From Gordionus sp. m RMFG-2023 (taxonomy: Eukaryota; Nematomorpha; Gordioida; Chordodea; Parachordodidae), in assembly GCF_954871325.1 (NCBI RefSeq), contig NC_088776.1:17422052-17486051 (forward strand): a stretch of 64,000 nucleotides of DNA, given 5' to 3'. Below, piece after piece: positions 54,601-61,820 of the stretch (within the stretch, counting starts at the first letter, position 1; each line of letters begins with the position of its first letter). The position numbers were made by a program, and so were the translations under genes. Under the pieces are notes generated by a model. The model made no database searches and had not been told where the DNA came from. It saw only the letters and a list, made by a program, of their open reading frames with translations.

Positions 54601-54824
54601 ACTTTACTCCACGGTAAAACTTTCCATCTAAGACATTTCGATGATCTACAAAATCTCGTGGTTGCGATGAACTCATTATTCGAAATAGGATTTTTGTTAT
54701 TAAAATACTTTGATGGATTAGTTGAATTTACTAGACACAAGAATAAAATTAGCATTTCTCCATCAACACTATTTCGGCATTCCACAACTCTTGATTGAAT
54801 ACCTTTGCCACAAATTTTTGAGCA
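6583..54824 (-). CDS. ADAMTS metalloprotease with GON domain (GON-1/ADAMTS9/20 type), C-terminal exons
   Basis: Six minus-strand exons are visible: 54603-54824, 7449-7631, 7080-7355, 6852-7035, 6720-6811 and 6583-6671. Each has AG acceptor and GT donor borders. Lengths are 222, 183, 276, 184, 92 and 89 bp, and all phases join. The product has the last four TSP1 repeats (with [25 protein letters not shown] and [13 protein letters not shown]) and then a GON domain with [15 protein letters not shown] and [16 protein letters not shown]. Known relatives are secreted zinc proteases that process extracellular matrix proteoglycans; C. elegans GON-1 is needed for gonad shape, and the GON domain is the hallmark of this subgroup. 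The signal peptide, catalytic domain and spacer should lie right of 64000. The reading frame is unbroken, so the gene is probably functional despite its transposon-filled intron. The exact orthologue is inferred. Confidence 0.9.
6720..6811 (-). CDS. ADAMTS exon e: start of GON domain
   Basis: Preceded by a 40-bp intron (6812-6851) and followed by a 48-bp intron (6672-6719). Phase 1 to 0. It encodes [14 protein letters not shown] and [16 protein letters not shown], matching the S-C-x-E-L-K and D-G-x-Y-x-L beginnings of GON domains. Confidence 0.85.
6852..7035 (-). CDS. ADAMTS exon d: last TSP1 repeat
   Basis: Acceptor TTTATAG; donor GTAAAAAT. Phase 0 to 1. It encodes [13 protein letters not shown], then [13 protein letters not shown], with the final cysteine completed across the next junction. 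This is the last TSP1 repeat before the GON domain. Confidence 0.86.
7080..7355 (-). CDS. ADAMTS exon c: TSP1 repeat (92 codons)
   Basis: Acceptor TTTTAAG; donor GTTGCT (weak but in frame). Phase 0 to 0. It encodes [35 protein letters not shown] and, at the end, WKTSPWTK, the start of the following repeat. The segment between the last two is longer than usual and cysteine-poor. The intron on its left side is only 44 bp. Confidence 0.88.
7449..7631 (-). CDS. ADAMTS exon b: TSP1 repeat (61 codons)
   Basis: Acceptor AATTTAG before TGT; donor GTTAAGT. Phase 0 to 0. It begins [16 protein letters not shown], completes the repeat with YCNNNNLC, and ends with the next repeat's start [11 protein letters not shown]. 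It joins in frame to the WSK end of exon 54603-54824. Confidence 0.88.
8037..10213 (-). mobile_element. hAT transposon, decayed, nested
   Basis: Ends TAGAGTTGTTAAAAGATAC and, inverted, CAGAGTTGTTAAGG. An exact 8-bp target duplication GTAAATAC lies at 8029-8036 and 10214-10221. Many GATAC motifs lie near both ends. The minus strand keeps transposase pieces: [15 protein letters not shown] at about 9310-9390, and the C-terminal dimerisation motif [16 protein letters not shown] with DKRGCLKP at about 8630-8710. The gene is broken by many stops. A relative sits at 51630-52948. Confidence 0.88.
8413..8560 (+). repeat. 72-bp tandem duplication
   Basis: AAAATAATAATTTTTAG at 8413 recurs at 8485, followed by the same ATATATGATTAATATAAAT sequence. 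Two full copies are present and a partial third runs to about 8575. It lies inside the hAT element at 8037-10213. Confidence 0.75.
10932..11221 (+). repeat. GCGAA/TCGCGAA reiterated terminus (copy D)
   Basis: About 17 instances of GCGAA occur in 280 bp, usually within TATCGCGAA or ATAGCGAA and spaced 14-25 bp. All share one orientation, reading GCGAA away from the outer end. This is a dense run of CpG in otherwise AT-rich DNA. The array aligns along its length with 22700-22938. Confidence 0.85.
11222..12944 (-). mobile_element. hAT transposon with decayed transposase
   Basis: Ends CAGTGGCGTA and, inverted, CAGGCGCGTA. An exact 8-bp target duplication CGGCCTAT lies at 11214-11221 and 12945-12952. 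The minus strand keeps a 107-codon open C-terminal piece at 11689-12012 with [20 protein letters not shown] and [12 protein letters not shown], the hAT dimerisation domain of the kind found in ZMYM-like and DUF4371 proteins. The rest is decayed (weak coding at 12140-12550). G/C homopolymer runs lie near both ends. Confidence 0.88.
11270..11325. other. Cluster of GC-rich hairpins near hAT end
   Basis: GGGGCTTCGCCCC (11273-11285) and CCCGGCCTTCGGCCGGG (11306-11322) are near-perfect stem-loops with stable TTCG-type loops. Nearly the same pair recurs at about 26551-26616. They lie just inside the terminal repeat of the hAT element and are probably its subterminal sequence. Confidence 0.7.
12953..13085 (+). 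repeat. AT-rich short tandem repeat
   Basis: About seven imperfect copies of a 17-19 bp unit ATTTTTATTAAAATATTTT. It is part of the inner side of the copy D foldback terminus. Confidence 0.7.
13281..13711. other. No feature seen
   Basis: AT-rich sequence without reading frames, repeats or element ends that I can support. Confidence 0.4.
13714..13990 (+). repeat. Left long inverted repeat
   Basis: Aligns in inverted form with 15780-16017 plus 22547-22592 at roughly 80-90 percent. It includes AATATTAAATCCGCAAG, whose inverse CTTGCGGATTTAATATT is at 15835-15852. Confidence 0.8.
14376..14560 (+). repeat. 92-bp tandem duplication
   Basis: AATAGATTCTTTTTAGTCG at 14376 recurs at 14468, and the two 92-bp copies are almost identical to the end (TACATGGGTA). 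It is recent compared with the surrounding remnants. Confidence 0.85.
14561..15060 (-). mobile_element. hAT transposon remnant
   Basis: GATAC/GATATAG-rich subterminal sequence lies at about 14570-14650. On the minus strand near 14945-15045 the dimerisation motif [17 protein letters not shown] is readable before a stop. No clear ends or target duplication were seen. It lies inside the inverted-repeat element 13714-22592. Confidence 0.6.
15780..16017 (-). repeat. Right long inverted repeat (inner part)
   Basis: Inverse of about 13770-13990. Its outer 46 bases continue at 22547-22592 on the far side of the gypsy insertion, which shows that the retrotransposon entered an existing element. Confidence 0.8.
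16023..16397 (-). repeat. 3' LTR of gypsy element 2
   Basis: On the minus strand it begins TGTCTTAGTATG. It matches 22166-22541 with only a few differences, mostly in A/T run lengths. Confidence 0.92.
22131..22165 (-). promoter_or_regulatory. Extended primer-binding site of element 2
   Basis: Read on the plus strand, CCAGGTTCGAATCCTGG is a complete tRNA T-arm, followed by seven bases GAGAACG, then G and TCA in place of CCA. This is the 3' end of a tRNA, as expected for the complement of a primer-binding site, but it reaches through the entire T arm. Typical sites stop after about 18 bases. Confidence 0.6.
22166..22541 (-). repeat. 5' LTR of gypsy element 2
   Basis: Direct partner of 16023-16397. 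The putative tRNA-primer site lies immediately inside it. Confidence 0.92.
22700..22938 (+). repeat. GCGAA/TCGCGAA reiterated terminus (copy A)
   Basis: Starts CATGTCAGCGAAAC and continues with ATCGCGAA, ATAGCGAA and AAAGCGAA units to AACGCGGCCT, aligning with 10932-11221. Confidence 0.85.
23380..25704. mobile_element. 2.3-kb foldback element with repeat-built arms
   Basis: Arms of about 950 bp, roughly 23380-24360 and 24770-25704, are inverted copies with high identity. A 10-bp flanking duplication ATAAATAAAC lies at 23370-23379 and 25705-25714; the same site is uninterrupted at about 45791-45800 in copy C. Each arm contains direct subrepeats about 300 bp apart, with motifs such as CCGATTGCCGAGCT and CTTACTAAATATTCGATTG appearing twice. 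The 400-bp centre encodes nothing recognisable. A 9-10 bp duplication suits Mutator-like elements, but no transposase is present. Confidence 0.8.
25880..27070 (-). repeat. Iteron array, left arm of copy A
   Basis: About seven to nine units of about 120 bp, each with TGACAATTGTCATAATCG-like palindromic sequence, TTTTTAAAGTTTTT, and GTGAAGATGTACC. Orientation is opposite to 34738-36591. It is interrupted by the hAT-type fragment at 26493-26860. Confidence 0.8.
26493..26860 (+). mobile_element. hAT-type element end or MITE
   Basis: Begins CAGTGGCGTAGCTAGG, close to the CAGTGGCGTATCCAGG end of the hAT at 11222. The same GC-rich hairpins follow, GGGGCTTCGCCCC and GACCTTCGGCCGGG. The right boundary with the iteron sequence is near 26860, and no matching second end was identified. 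Confidence 0.6.
27070..27420. repeat. Core of foldback copy A
   Basis: A non-iteron stretch between oppositely oriented iteron arrays. It matches 46800-47165 in copy C (CATAATCGTTGTTCC, CCTGAATTCACAGTTAGC-like) and, shortened, 37580-37740 in copy B. No reading frame of note. Confidence 0.7.
27675..28043 (+). repeat. 5' LTR of gypsy element 3
   Basis: Begins TGATGTATATCTTATAT. The last 23 bases are a local duplicate not shared with the 3' LTR. The primer-binding-like TTGGTACCGAACGACC follows directly. Confidence 0.88.
34406..34732 (+). repeat. 3' LTR of gypsy element 3
   Basis: Direct repeat of 27675-28020, very similar, followed by the target duplication GTAAG. Confidence 0.9.
34738..36591 (+). 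repeat. Iteron array, right arm of copy A
   Basis: About 15 units of about 120 bp. Two types alternate: one with TTTACAATCTATATTTTTAC and CACTTATCTAGGGTAC, the other with TAGCAATACTTATTTTAGC and CACTTTTCTATGGTAC, making a dimer of about 240 bp. Each unit holds ATTATGACAATTGTCAC with the palindrome GACAATTGTC. Confidence 0.85.
36592..37477 (+). mobile_element. hAT transposon remnant, C-terminal half of transposase
   Basis: A plus-strand frame of 167 codons (36619-37122) reads [34 protein letters not shown], an acidic linker, then [18 protein letters not shown] single frameshift near 37035 moves the dimerisation motif into the next frame, where [18 protein letters not shown] and [10 protein letters not shown] follow to a stop. 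The order matches the C-terminal half of hAT transposases. The right end has many GATACAAGATAC motifs and ends TTTGCCCAACCATG near 37477. The left end is missing. It separates foldback copies A and B. Confidence 0.8.
38646..38896 (+). repeat. 5' LTR of gypsy element 4
   Basis: Shares GTCAAAGATATTTTTGTATT-type sequence and the CCGTAA end with 43994-44243. Confidence 0.9.
43994..44243 (+). repeat. 3' LTR of gypsy element 4
   Basis: Direct repeat of 38646-38896 with a handful of differences, followed by the GTTAT target duplication. Confidence 0.9.
45205..45531 (-). repeat. TTCGC/TTCGCGATAA reiterated terminus (copy B)
   Basis: Mirror image of the left termini. TTCGCG or TTCGCT recurs about every 15-25 bp and the array ends GCTGAATTGACCTGATACG. 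Confidence 0.85.
45532..45714. other. Junction between foldback copies B and C
   Basis: Three imperfect units with TCCGTTTTT and TAAAATTACACC resemble, in the same direction, the sequence just left of copy A (22617-22690). The following part is an inverted match to 13205-13310 of copy D. Confidence 0.5.
46000..48184. repeat. Iteron arrays and core of copy C
   Basis: About six units face right before the core and about eight face left after it, each with a GACAATTGTC-type palindrome. The right-hand array is nearly identical to 37740-38640 of copy B, so the two copies share a recent origin by duplication or recombination. Confidence 0.8.
48193..50283 (-). mobile_element. hAT transposon with GC-rich ends
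   Basis: Ends TAGAGGTGGGCGCGGGCC and, inverted, TAGAGGTGGGAGCGGGCC. An exact 8-bp target duplication CTAGCAAT lies at 48185-48192 and 50284-50291. Subterminal CACGCC/GGCGTG motifs are frequent. The minus strand keeps pieces of the transposase: [19 protein letters not shown] near 49670-49730 and the dimerisation motif [20 protein letters not shown] near 48530-48600. The gene is broken by many stops. The uninterrupted target site is present at 44355-44365 in copy B. Confidence 0.88.
51134..51470 (-). repeat. TTCGC/TTCGCGATAA reiterated terminus (copy C)
   Basis: Nearly identical to 45205-45531 and ends with the same GCTGAATTGACCTGATACG. Confidence 0.85.
51630..52948 (+). mobile_element. hAT transposon, shortened relative of 8037-10213
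   Basis: Ends CAGAGTTGTTAAAG and, inverted, CATAGTTATTAAAAGATAC. An exact 8-bp target duplication ATTTTAAT lies at 51622-51629 and 52949-52956. The plus strand reads [19 protein letters not shown] then [12 protein letters not shown] at about 52330-52470, and [12 protein letters not shown] near 52580-52615, matching the relative's DKRGCLKP region. Part of the dimerisation motif and much of the gene are missing. Confidence 0.85.
53150..53330. repeat. Probable hAT end fragment
   Basis: GATAC/GTATC motifs in both orientations and a terminal AATGCCCAACTC resemble the right end of the remnant at 36592-37477 (TTTGCCCAACC). No target duplication or coding part was found. Confidence 0.4.
53331..54602. 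other. Intron sequence without a recognised feature
   Basis: Contains a C homopolymer cluster at about 53982-54003 and otherwise AT-rich sequence. A minus-strand 62-codon frame at 54229-54417 has ordinary composition but no recognisable motif. Confidence 0.4.
54603..54824 (-). CDS. ADAMTS exon a: TSP1 repeat (74 codons)
   Basis: Minus strand, acceptor TCTCAG before TGC and donor GTAAAC after AAA, phase 0 to 0. It encodes [16 protein letters not shown], then a C...RFCRSSKC end typical of ADAMTS TSP1 repeats, then the RWKVLPWSK start of the next repeat. The W-x-x-W-S-K | C-S split puts the intron inside the repeat, just before its first cysteine. The next exon lies 46,971 bp away. Confidence 0.88.
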
Positions 54825-55457
54825 CTGAGAAAATATAAATGTATTTAATAAAATTATATTTAGATAGATATGAGGTCCGCAACGGGAGTTTTTTTAGCCT
54901 ACAAGTCGGCCCAGCCATTTACTCAAAATACTCTAAATTTAAATGTGGTATCCGCTCACAAGTTGTTTAAAACATATGATTGGCTAGTTTGGTTCTTTAT
55001 TTAATTTAATTAATATATTTTTCTTCCTTAAAATTATAAAATATGCAAAATGTGGAAATAAACAATGAATTTTTATAGGCCCACATTGCCCATTTCACCC
55101 TTAAAATATTCTAACCTCCCGCTTGTTGTTTAGAAATATTTTTTCCCCCATATGCCAAAAATTTTAAAATTAAGGTTCGGTTGATCCATCGGGCATGTTC
55201 TAATCAATTTTGTTATTAAATCTGTATTATTAACATTCTAGATCTAGAACGATTATCATTAGAGTAACAACTTTAGCAAGAGAGCATGAGATGAGACATT
55301 GTAAATAAATAATAATAAATCAAAATATTTCAAAAATAAAATCACCATCTGTTTAATATTTTTTAAATTATGTATTTTTAAATAATAATAGTATGACTTC
55401 TATTTCAATTTCCATATCAATTGAGTCATTGTATATTAAAAAAAGAATACTTGTACA
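54825..55457. other. Intron sequence upstream of exon a
   Basis: No further ADAMTS exon was found. A GC-rich GAGGTCCGCAACGGGAG at about 54870 has an imperfect inverted counterpart near 56940 (GGGTTGCGGCCCG). The pair could be the ends of an older element enclosing the hAT at 55458-56432. Confidence 0.35.
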
Positions 55458-56432
55458 AAGGGATGTGAACCCGAACCTTCCCGAATCCTCGTATCCAAAT
55501 AAAGGACCTTACTAGTGTATTTTAAAAATAATAACATTAAGATTACAATCAAAACAATTATGTTTATCTGATTTTTATGGCATATGGATTAGATGCCGAT
55601 TAGATTTAGAAAGATTTACTAGTCCTTTTTTATAGGAAATATTAAATAACATAAAAATTTAAGAGCAACAATATTTGCAAAATAGTGTTGTATACGCTTC
55701 TATATATTTAGACCCTCGATATCAAGTTTTATTGTATGAGCAAAAACAATGGCTAAAGACCATCTTAAGGATTTATGGCATACGTAAAATTCATTATTTA
55801 CAATATATTGGAGGCTACGACAATAATACCTACTGGTTGTAGGGATAATAATGATAATGATAGCAACATTGATGATCTTGAAATTTTCTTTTAGATAGAG
55901 AAAAAAAAATCAAATTATTATCAAATAGAGAGGAGGATCAAATAATGCCTATTACATCTTTAATAGAAAAGTTCTCAGAAGTTAAGAGAATAAATAAGGA
56001 TACAAATATTTTAAAATTCTGGTAAGAAAATTCTTCAATATATCCAGAATTATATATCTTGTCTAGAATCGTCTTGGCTATACCGGCCACACAAGTACAA
56101 TAATATATGTATTATAAAGATACCTATCTATTTTAGGTAAGCGTAGAACGTGGATTTTCATCTTTAAAATATATATTGTCTAATTTATGTGGATTAAGAT
56201 ATTAGAATTGTGAGATTGAATAAAACATTTCAAATATAAATTATTTTATTTTTAAATTTTTTATTTGTAAATTATGAATATGTATATATTGAAGTATAAT
56301 AATAAATGAATGAAAAAAAAGTTTTATTTTGAGTCATTTTTTTTATGTTCCCTGAACCCGGACCATTTTAAAATTTTATTACTGTACCCGAACCCGGACC
56401 CTTTTTTTTTTGTTGAAGGATTCACATCCCTG
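55458..56432 (+). mobile_element. hAT transposon, short decayed copy
   Basis: Left end AAGGGATGTGAACCCGAACC and, inverted, right end CAGGGATGTGAATCCTTC. The 8-bp target duplication is CTTGTACA/CTTGTATA (one mismatch). The plus strand keeps ASIYLDPRYQVLLYEQKQ near 55695-55750, SRIVLAIPATQV near 56060-56095 and SVERGFSSLKYILSNL near 56140-56190, the standard order of a hAT C-terminus. The frame is broken several times. GGACCCGGGTTCGG-type motifs at the ends resemble those of 7838-10761. Confidence 0.83.
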
Positions 56433-56440
56433 CTTGTATA

Positions 56441-57302
56441 ATTGCATTTATTTATTATAATTTTGGTTTAGGCGATAACGTTAATATTTATATTCAAATT
56501 ATGAAACTAAAGTAAGTAAATCTAAATATCATACATATAATGATGTTAATATTTATATTCAAATTATGAAACCAAAGTAAGTAAATCTAAATATCATACA
56601 TGTAATGATTTAATATTAGATATAAATTAAATAAAATAGATGTCATAATTTTCGTTTAAATTTTTGACCAATTGAAAATGACAAAGGCCCGCTAAGCTCA
56701 AGCTGTAAATTTTAAAAAACGGACGGGGCCTAAAAATATATTTTTTAATTAAAAATAAATTATATCGTTAATCGGAAAATCAAATAATCGTTTAATATTC
56801 ATTTAAGGGAGAGCGAGAATAGCGTTATCCTAAGTGTAGGTATTTTCTTATCAAATACAAATATACCTTGAATTTAAAATTTAAATAAAAGATGTGTTTA
56901 AGATTTTTTGAATAAGATGCCTCCCGTTATTTAAATATTTGCCCGGGTTGCGGCCCGATAATTTATGTTTTTTACCAATTTACCAGCTTGTTAAATTATT
57001 TTTTTAAACTAATTTTCCTACCCATTAAAATCTTACGAAAATTCACGTTCGTACAAATTTTTTTCGACAAAATTTCCGATTTTTAATATCTATGTAATCT
57101 AATTCTTGCCAATGGCAATTAAGGTGCTTATATCTACCTATTTCTACAACAACCGTTTTATCATGTAATTGTGTATTTATATCTATATTGTGGATTTGTA
57201 ATTGGATCATATCATAAATAAATATTTTTTTAGTTTGATAACTCTTCAAATATTAAGAAATGAGAATATTGTAATTTATTTTAAAATAGTATTAATCAAG
57301 AT
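56441..57302. other. No gene recognised
   Basis: A direct duplication occurs around 56480-56610 just to the left (ATATTTATATTCAAATTATG repeated). GC-rich GGCCCGCTAAGC and GCCCGGGTTGCGGCCCG may be old element ends. A minus-strand frame at 57043-57249 has no recognisable domain. Confidence 0.35.
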
Positions 57303-57620
57303 TAGAGGTGGGCGCGAGTCATGAAATTACGCGCGACACTATGGGTCACGGCGTGAGTGTGAAAATTTTTAAATAATTATGCCTGACTGGGATTGTGGGC
57401 TTTCCCAAAATTTTTGCCAGGCATGATGGGGCGAATTAGCAATTTTATAATTATAATATATATTATATAATTTAATTATTTTTGAAAAGGAATAATTCTT
57501 GAAAACAAAAAAAAACGCATTTTATAAATATAATTTTCTCCCACTTATAAAATTTTAATTAAATAAAAAAAATTAAAGTATCTCAACTCCTGTTCAGCAA
57601 TGGAAGTTTGGTAATAAATT
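57303..57620 (+). repeat. Isolated end of the GC-rich-end hAT family
   Basis: TAGAGGTGGGCGCGAGTC with following GACACTATGGGTCACGGCG and CTTTCCCAAAATTTTTGCC aligns with the inverted right end of the hAT at 48193-50283. No second end is seen, so this is a truncated copy. Confidence 0.7.
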
Positions 57621-58217
57621 TAATGTTTTATTTTATGTGCACTCAAATTATAATCAGTCAAAATTTAAAGGAAAATTAAACATCTGAATTACTTATTGTT
57701 TAAATTTTCTCATATTTACCTATAAATCTAAAAGATAATTGATGTAATTGCCTTATACATGCTGTTTAAAATATAAAGGATACAAGTACATTCAAAGATT
57801 ATAAAAGAATACCATGTTCATGCTATATTAAATACCATAATGCATTATATTTTTAATAATTGCTTATCTGAAATAGCTTTAAGTATAAATATATATAAAA
57901 AAAAATAGTTGAATATTTTAAGCAATCTGTGCAGCAAACAGTAAGTTAAGTTATTCCATTAAACAAGATAACCCAGTCGAAAACAATTGGCTAGACCTCT
58001 CTTAGATAAAGCTTTTGAAGATATTTTGAAAACTTTGGTATAATAATTTTTTTTCAGGTAAACATGCCAAGTGCTTTCACTATAGAAATCATTCATTTAC
58101 ATTAATTAACATTGGCATGACACAAGCTAAGATTCCTCTATATAATGTTGCAATAACTAGAAATTTCGATGAACTCTAGATTCATACGAGGCTGAAGAAA
58201 CTATTTATGGTATAAAC

Positions 58218-59920
58218 TAGGCCTATTCAAAAACGAATTCGAATCCAATAATTTACTATTCGCATTCGTACGAATAATAAAATCTATTATTTTTATTCAA
58301 TTCGAATTATCCGCCGAATAATTGAAATGAATTTTCTTAATAAAATAAATCATACTCAAATGTATTGACAAATTTTTTATTGCAAATTTGATTTCAAACA
58401 GAAAATATTATTATAATAATCTGATAATAAAAAATATGTAATCAATAATCTGATGATAAAATATTTATAATAAGTGTACATTATTAATTTAATTTATAAT
58501 TCTAAGATAATTTTTAAGGCAAAGAGTTTTTCTTATATTTTCTTTCTTTACGACAGATTTTTTGACAATAAATAAGTTCGAACTAAGAAAAGCCTTTCAT
58601 AAGCAGTTGTTCTTTGTATAGATAGGTAATCCCTTCATTTTCGAGAGTATGGGGATCCGATATGCATTTGCCTTCCACCACATTTAACGGGTCAGTATTA
58701 CTCTTTGCTCACTCAGACAAAAATTTATTTCACATAGTTGAATATTATTTTGTTTAAAAACAATTTGTCCGTTAATTTGGATATATCAATATCATAATCA
58801 ACAGATATTGATTTAAAATATTCTATTTTAAGGCTGGGATAAAATATTGTGGATATCATTGCATCATCGGCAGTTAAATTATAACAGCCCAACAATTCAT
58901 CATATGCTACTTTGAAACTATTATTAAAGGATTTATGGAAACCAGGTTTTTCATTTTTAGGTGTTCAAGAATCAGAATAACCAAATTATTAGTAGGATAA
59001 TTCTCCCCACATACCATATTTGTAGTTTCATACAAAGGCAATAGGATAGCTTTAATTTTTGTAAGATCCACCCATTCCTCCTGTTAACAAAGTATATTCC
59101 CTAATTATAAATTTTAGTTTACATCTGATATTTGTTTTTCTTGGAGAAATTTAATATTAGTTATCACTTCATTGACTAATTTTGTTATAGTGGGTTTTAA
59201 TAATAAGCCTATTTCAATCATTCGGTAGGTGCTATTCCACCTTATTTCACAATCCAATTTTAGTTTTAAAAAATTTAGGGGAGGGGTAGTGAACTACATA
59301 TATTTTTTAATAAATTAAATTTTTTGGGAGAATTACGAATCATTCTGCTAATGTTTCTCAGTTTTAAAATAGAAGGATCTAAAATTTCTTTGAAAATTAA
59401 ATTAATTACATGGGCAAAGCATCGGATTCGGATGTGCCCTATTTTTATTAATAGATATTTTAAAGAAAATGTATCAAAATATATATTTTATTATTAGTTG
59501 AAATATCTAAAGTTATATAAAAAATTTTATTTTCCAAATTATAATTTTAAATTATTTTAGTCTGATTCTGTACCATACGAAAAGAAATTTTTAAGCAAAA
59601 AGGAAGATTAATAAATAATATTGAGTTATATGGAGTAAAAATTTTAAAAATAACGTCAAGGGGACGAATAATTGAAATATACCCTATGCCTAAAATGGGT
59701 ACACTCAAAAGATCCTTATTTTAATAATTTCCTTACATTTCTTTTATTGCAATGATGATTAATGTATAATTAAAAGAATAGATGTTAAAATGTTTAATAA
59801 AACAGCAAAATTGCATTCGATTTATTTTTACCAACTTTACACTATTGTTTAGAGATTTTATCCTGATTACGGGGCAAAACACCATCTTACTCTGGATACG
59901 AGGATAGTAAATGACATACT
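58218..59920 (-). mobile_element. hAT transposon remnant with long transposase pieces
   Basis: Left end TAGGCCTATTCAAAAACG followed by GAATTCGAAT-type motifs. On the minus strand, in the correct order for a hAT transposase: IRCFAHVINLIFKEIL then RMIRNSP (about 59300-59450), CEIRWNSTYRMIEIGLLL (about 59190-59260), and WWKANAYRIPILSKMKGLP and ERLFLVRTYLLSKN (about 58540-58690). Stops and shifts occur, and the serine-rich part of the dimerisation motif is missing. The right end and target duplication were not identified. Confidence 0.75.
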
Positions 59921-61029
59921 TCATATAATTACTAATCTAAAGTATTATAAGTAGAAAACTACACCTTTTTTTTTATTTTGTAGTGAGGAAGTGGGCTAAA
60001 CATTGATCTATAATTTGCTGTTTTGCTTTTGTTTTAATGGTAAAAATGCAAAATACTAATTGTTTTACCCCGGTCTACCCTTACCCTTCCAGGCTCGCTT
60101 TCTTTTTCGAAAGGAAATTAGTCCTTTTAGGGTAATATTCATATTTAATAAAGAACCGAAATTGATTTAAAATTTGACTATGGGAAAATTAGTTACATAC
60201 TCACGAATAATAAAAAAACAAGAAAATGATGATTAATCTAAAAAAACTGCCAAAGCAAATGAAGCCCTAGAATGATTCAATCAAAAAATATCATAGAATT
60301 AAATTTAATGCATTTATTTATGAAAATAATTTGTATATTTACTGTTATATAAGTTAATAATTCTCATAAAATAAAATAATTAAATTTGATCGATTTGTAT
60401 TTGACCGGTCAAATACCTAACTCTCGTTGAAAAACATAGTTACAAATATTATTATGATATCAAATAACCAATTTTATAGAAGAAACAACGTTTTGGTTTG
60501 ATTTATGGCAAAACAGAATAATTAATGCTTTCTGCTAAACAGTTTAACTTATATACTATTTAATTATAGGCCTGGTCTTAATCTTTAAAGGTGAGATTTA
60601 GGGTTATTAATAGCAGCCCTTTTACATTTTTTTTTTTTTTAAATTTTACAATTTTTTATATTAAAATTCTCTTTTTCTGAATTTTTATATTACAACTCAA
60701 CGTCATTAAAGCAGTCTATCTAAATTTTTTAACCTTTAAATATCTTCAAATTTATAAAAATGGGTAATGAATTTATTTACAATTTTTATGGATTTATTAT
60801 TAACATAATTAAATATTAAAAAATACTAAATATTGATAATATTTATTAGAAAAAAGTATAAAAATGTTAATAGATATTCTAGCGCTAAAAATTTATAAGC
60901 GGTCACTTGATTTAAAATTGAGTTGTGAATAATTAGGTATGGATGATTTATAGATATGCAAAGTAATTTTAAAAATTTGAGAGAATCTTTGGCTCTTGAA
61001 CGTTGCTTTCTAATCTCTTTTATGGATTA
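59921..61029. other. No feature seen, possible continuation of hAT remnant
   Basis: The N-terminal part of the hAT transposase should lie to the right of 59500 on the minus strand, but the sequence there is too decayed to call. A GC-rich patch at 60068-60110 (CCCGGTCTACCC) is unexplained. Confidence 0.35.
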
Positions 61030-61320
61030 ATAGGTTTAAGTCAGGATTTTGATCAATTTGGATGTGTGACATAAGGCTTCATTCATCCTGCTGGAATACA
61101 AAAAGTTTCCATCAGAAAAGAGTATTAATTACCAGGGCTTGATGAATATATAGATTATATTACATGGCATTTAAGATCCCATCTCCAAGTATAACCCTCC
61201 TGGACCTTTTCAGCTTATATAGCCAGACACCATTACACTATCTGTGATTTTAGTTGTTCTTTGAAGACAATGAGCAGGAAATTTGTCTCGAATGCACAGT
61301 TTCTTTTTGGCTATGAAAGA
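61030..61320 (-). pseudogene. Tc1/mariner transposase remnant
   Basis: On the minus strand KITDSVMVSGYIS, KGPGGLYLEMG and FQQDE...SHIQID match the S-V-M-V-W-G-x-I-S and F-Q-Q-D-N-A-x-x-H-T blocks around the second catalytic aspartate of Tc1/mariner transposases. The tryptophan of the first block is replaced, and stops and a frameshift interrupt it. No terminal repeats were found. Confidence 0.7.
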
Positions 61321-61820
61321 AGTCAAAAATAAATATTTTATTTTAATTTATAGAAAAAACCAATCGAATGAATTATATGAAACAAGTGGCGAAGGCCGAG
61401 CACATCGTGTAAAGGGGCACACAAGTCCAACTCAATTTATTTTATAATTTAATATGAGCAAAAAAATGAGATTTTCGGCCGACCCACTTCGATTTTTTTA
61501 AAATTTGGTAATGAAAAAGAAAGGTTAAGAAATAGCCAAAATTTTAGCCTCGTAACATTTATATTTTTGAAGATATTATGGTTCAAAGCGGCAAAAATGA
61601 CGTATTTTTACCAAATTAAGCATATCTTAAAACGTAATTCTAAATAACAAATTTAATATCAAAATTACTTACAAAGATTCTACTTTCAGATAAAAAAAAT
61701 TTTTATATTTATTTTTCAATTTCCGGTCATTTTATTTAATATGCAAGGACTAAAAACGATTTTTTGGAAATAATACGACCTTCAATTTTTTAAAAAAATT
61801 TAGTAGACATTACTAAACTC

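Larger units (their letters stand above)
7632..54602 (-). other. Giant 47-kb intron filled with mobile elements
   Basis: Bounded by the donor after exon 54603-54824 and the acceptor before exon 7449-7631, both phase 0. It holds three of the window's four Ty3/gypsy copies, the foldback array, the two inverted-repeat elements and at least six hAT copies or pieces. The other four introns seen in this gene are all under 100 bp. Confidence 0.75.

Noticed and set aside
57043-57249. Upstream ADAMTS exon on the minus strand
   Set aside because: Contains HWQELDYIDIKNRKFC, but cysteine spacing does not fit a TSP1 repeat or spacer domain, and no matching splice borders were found.
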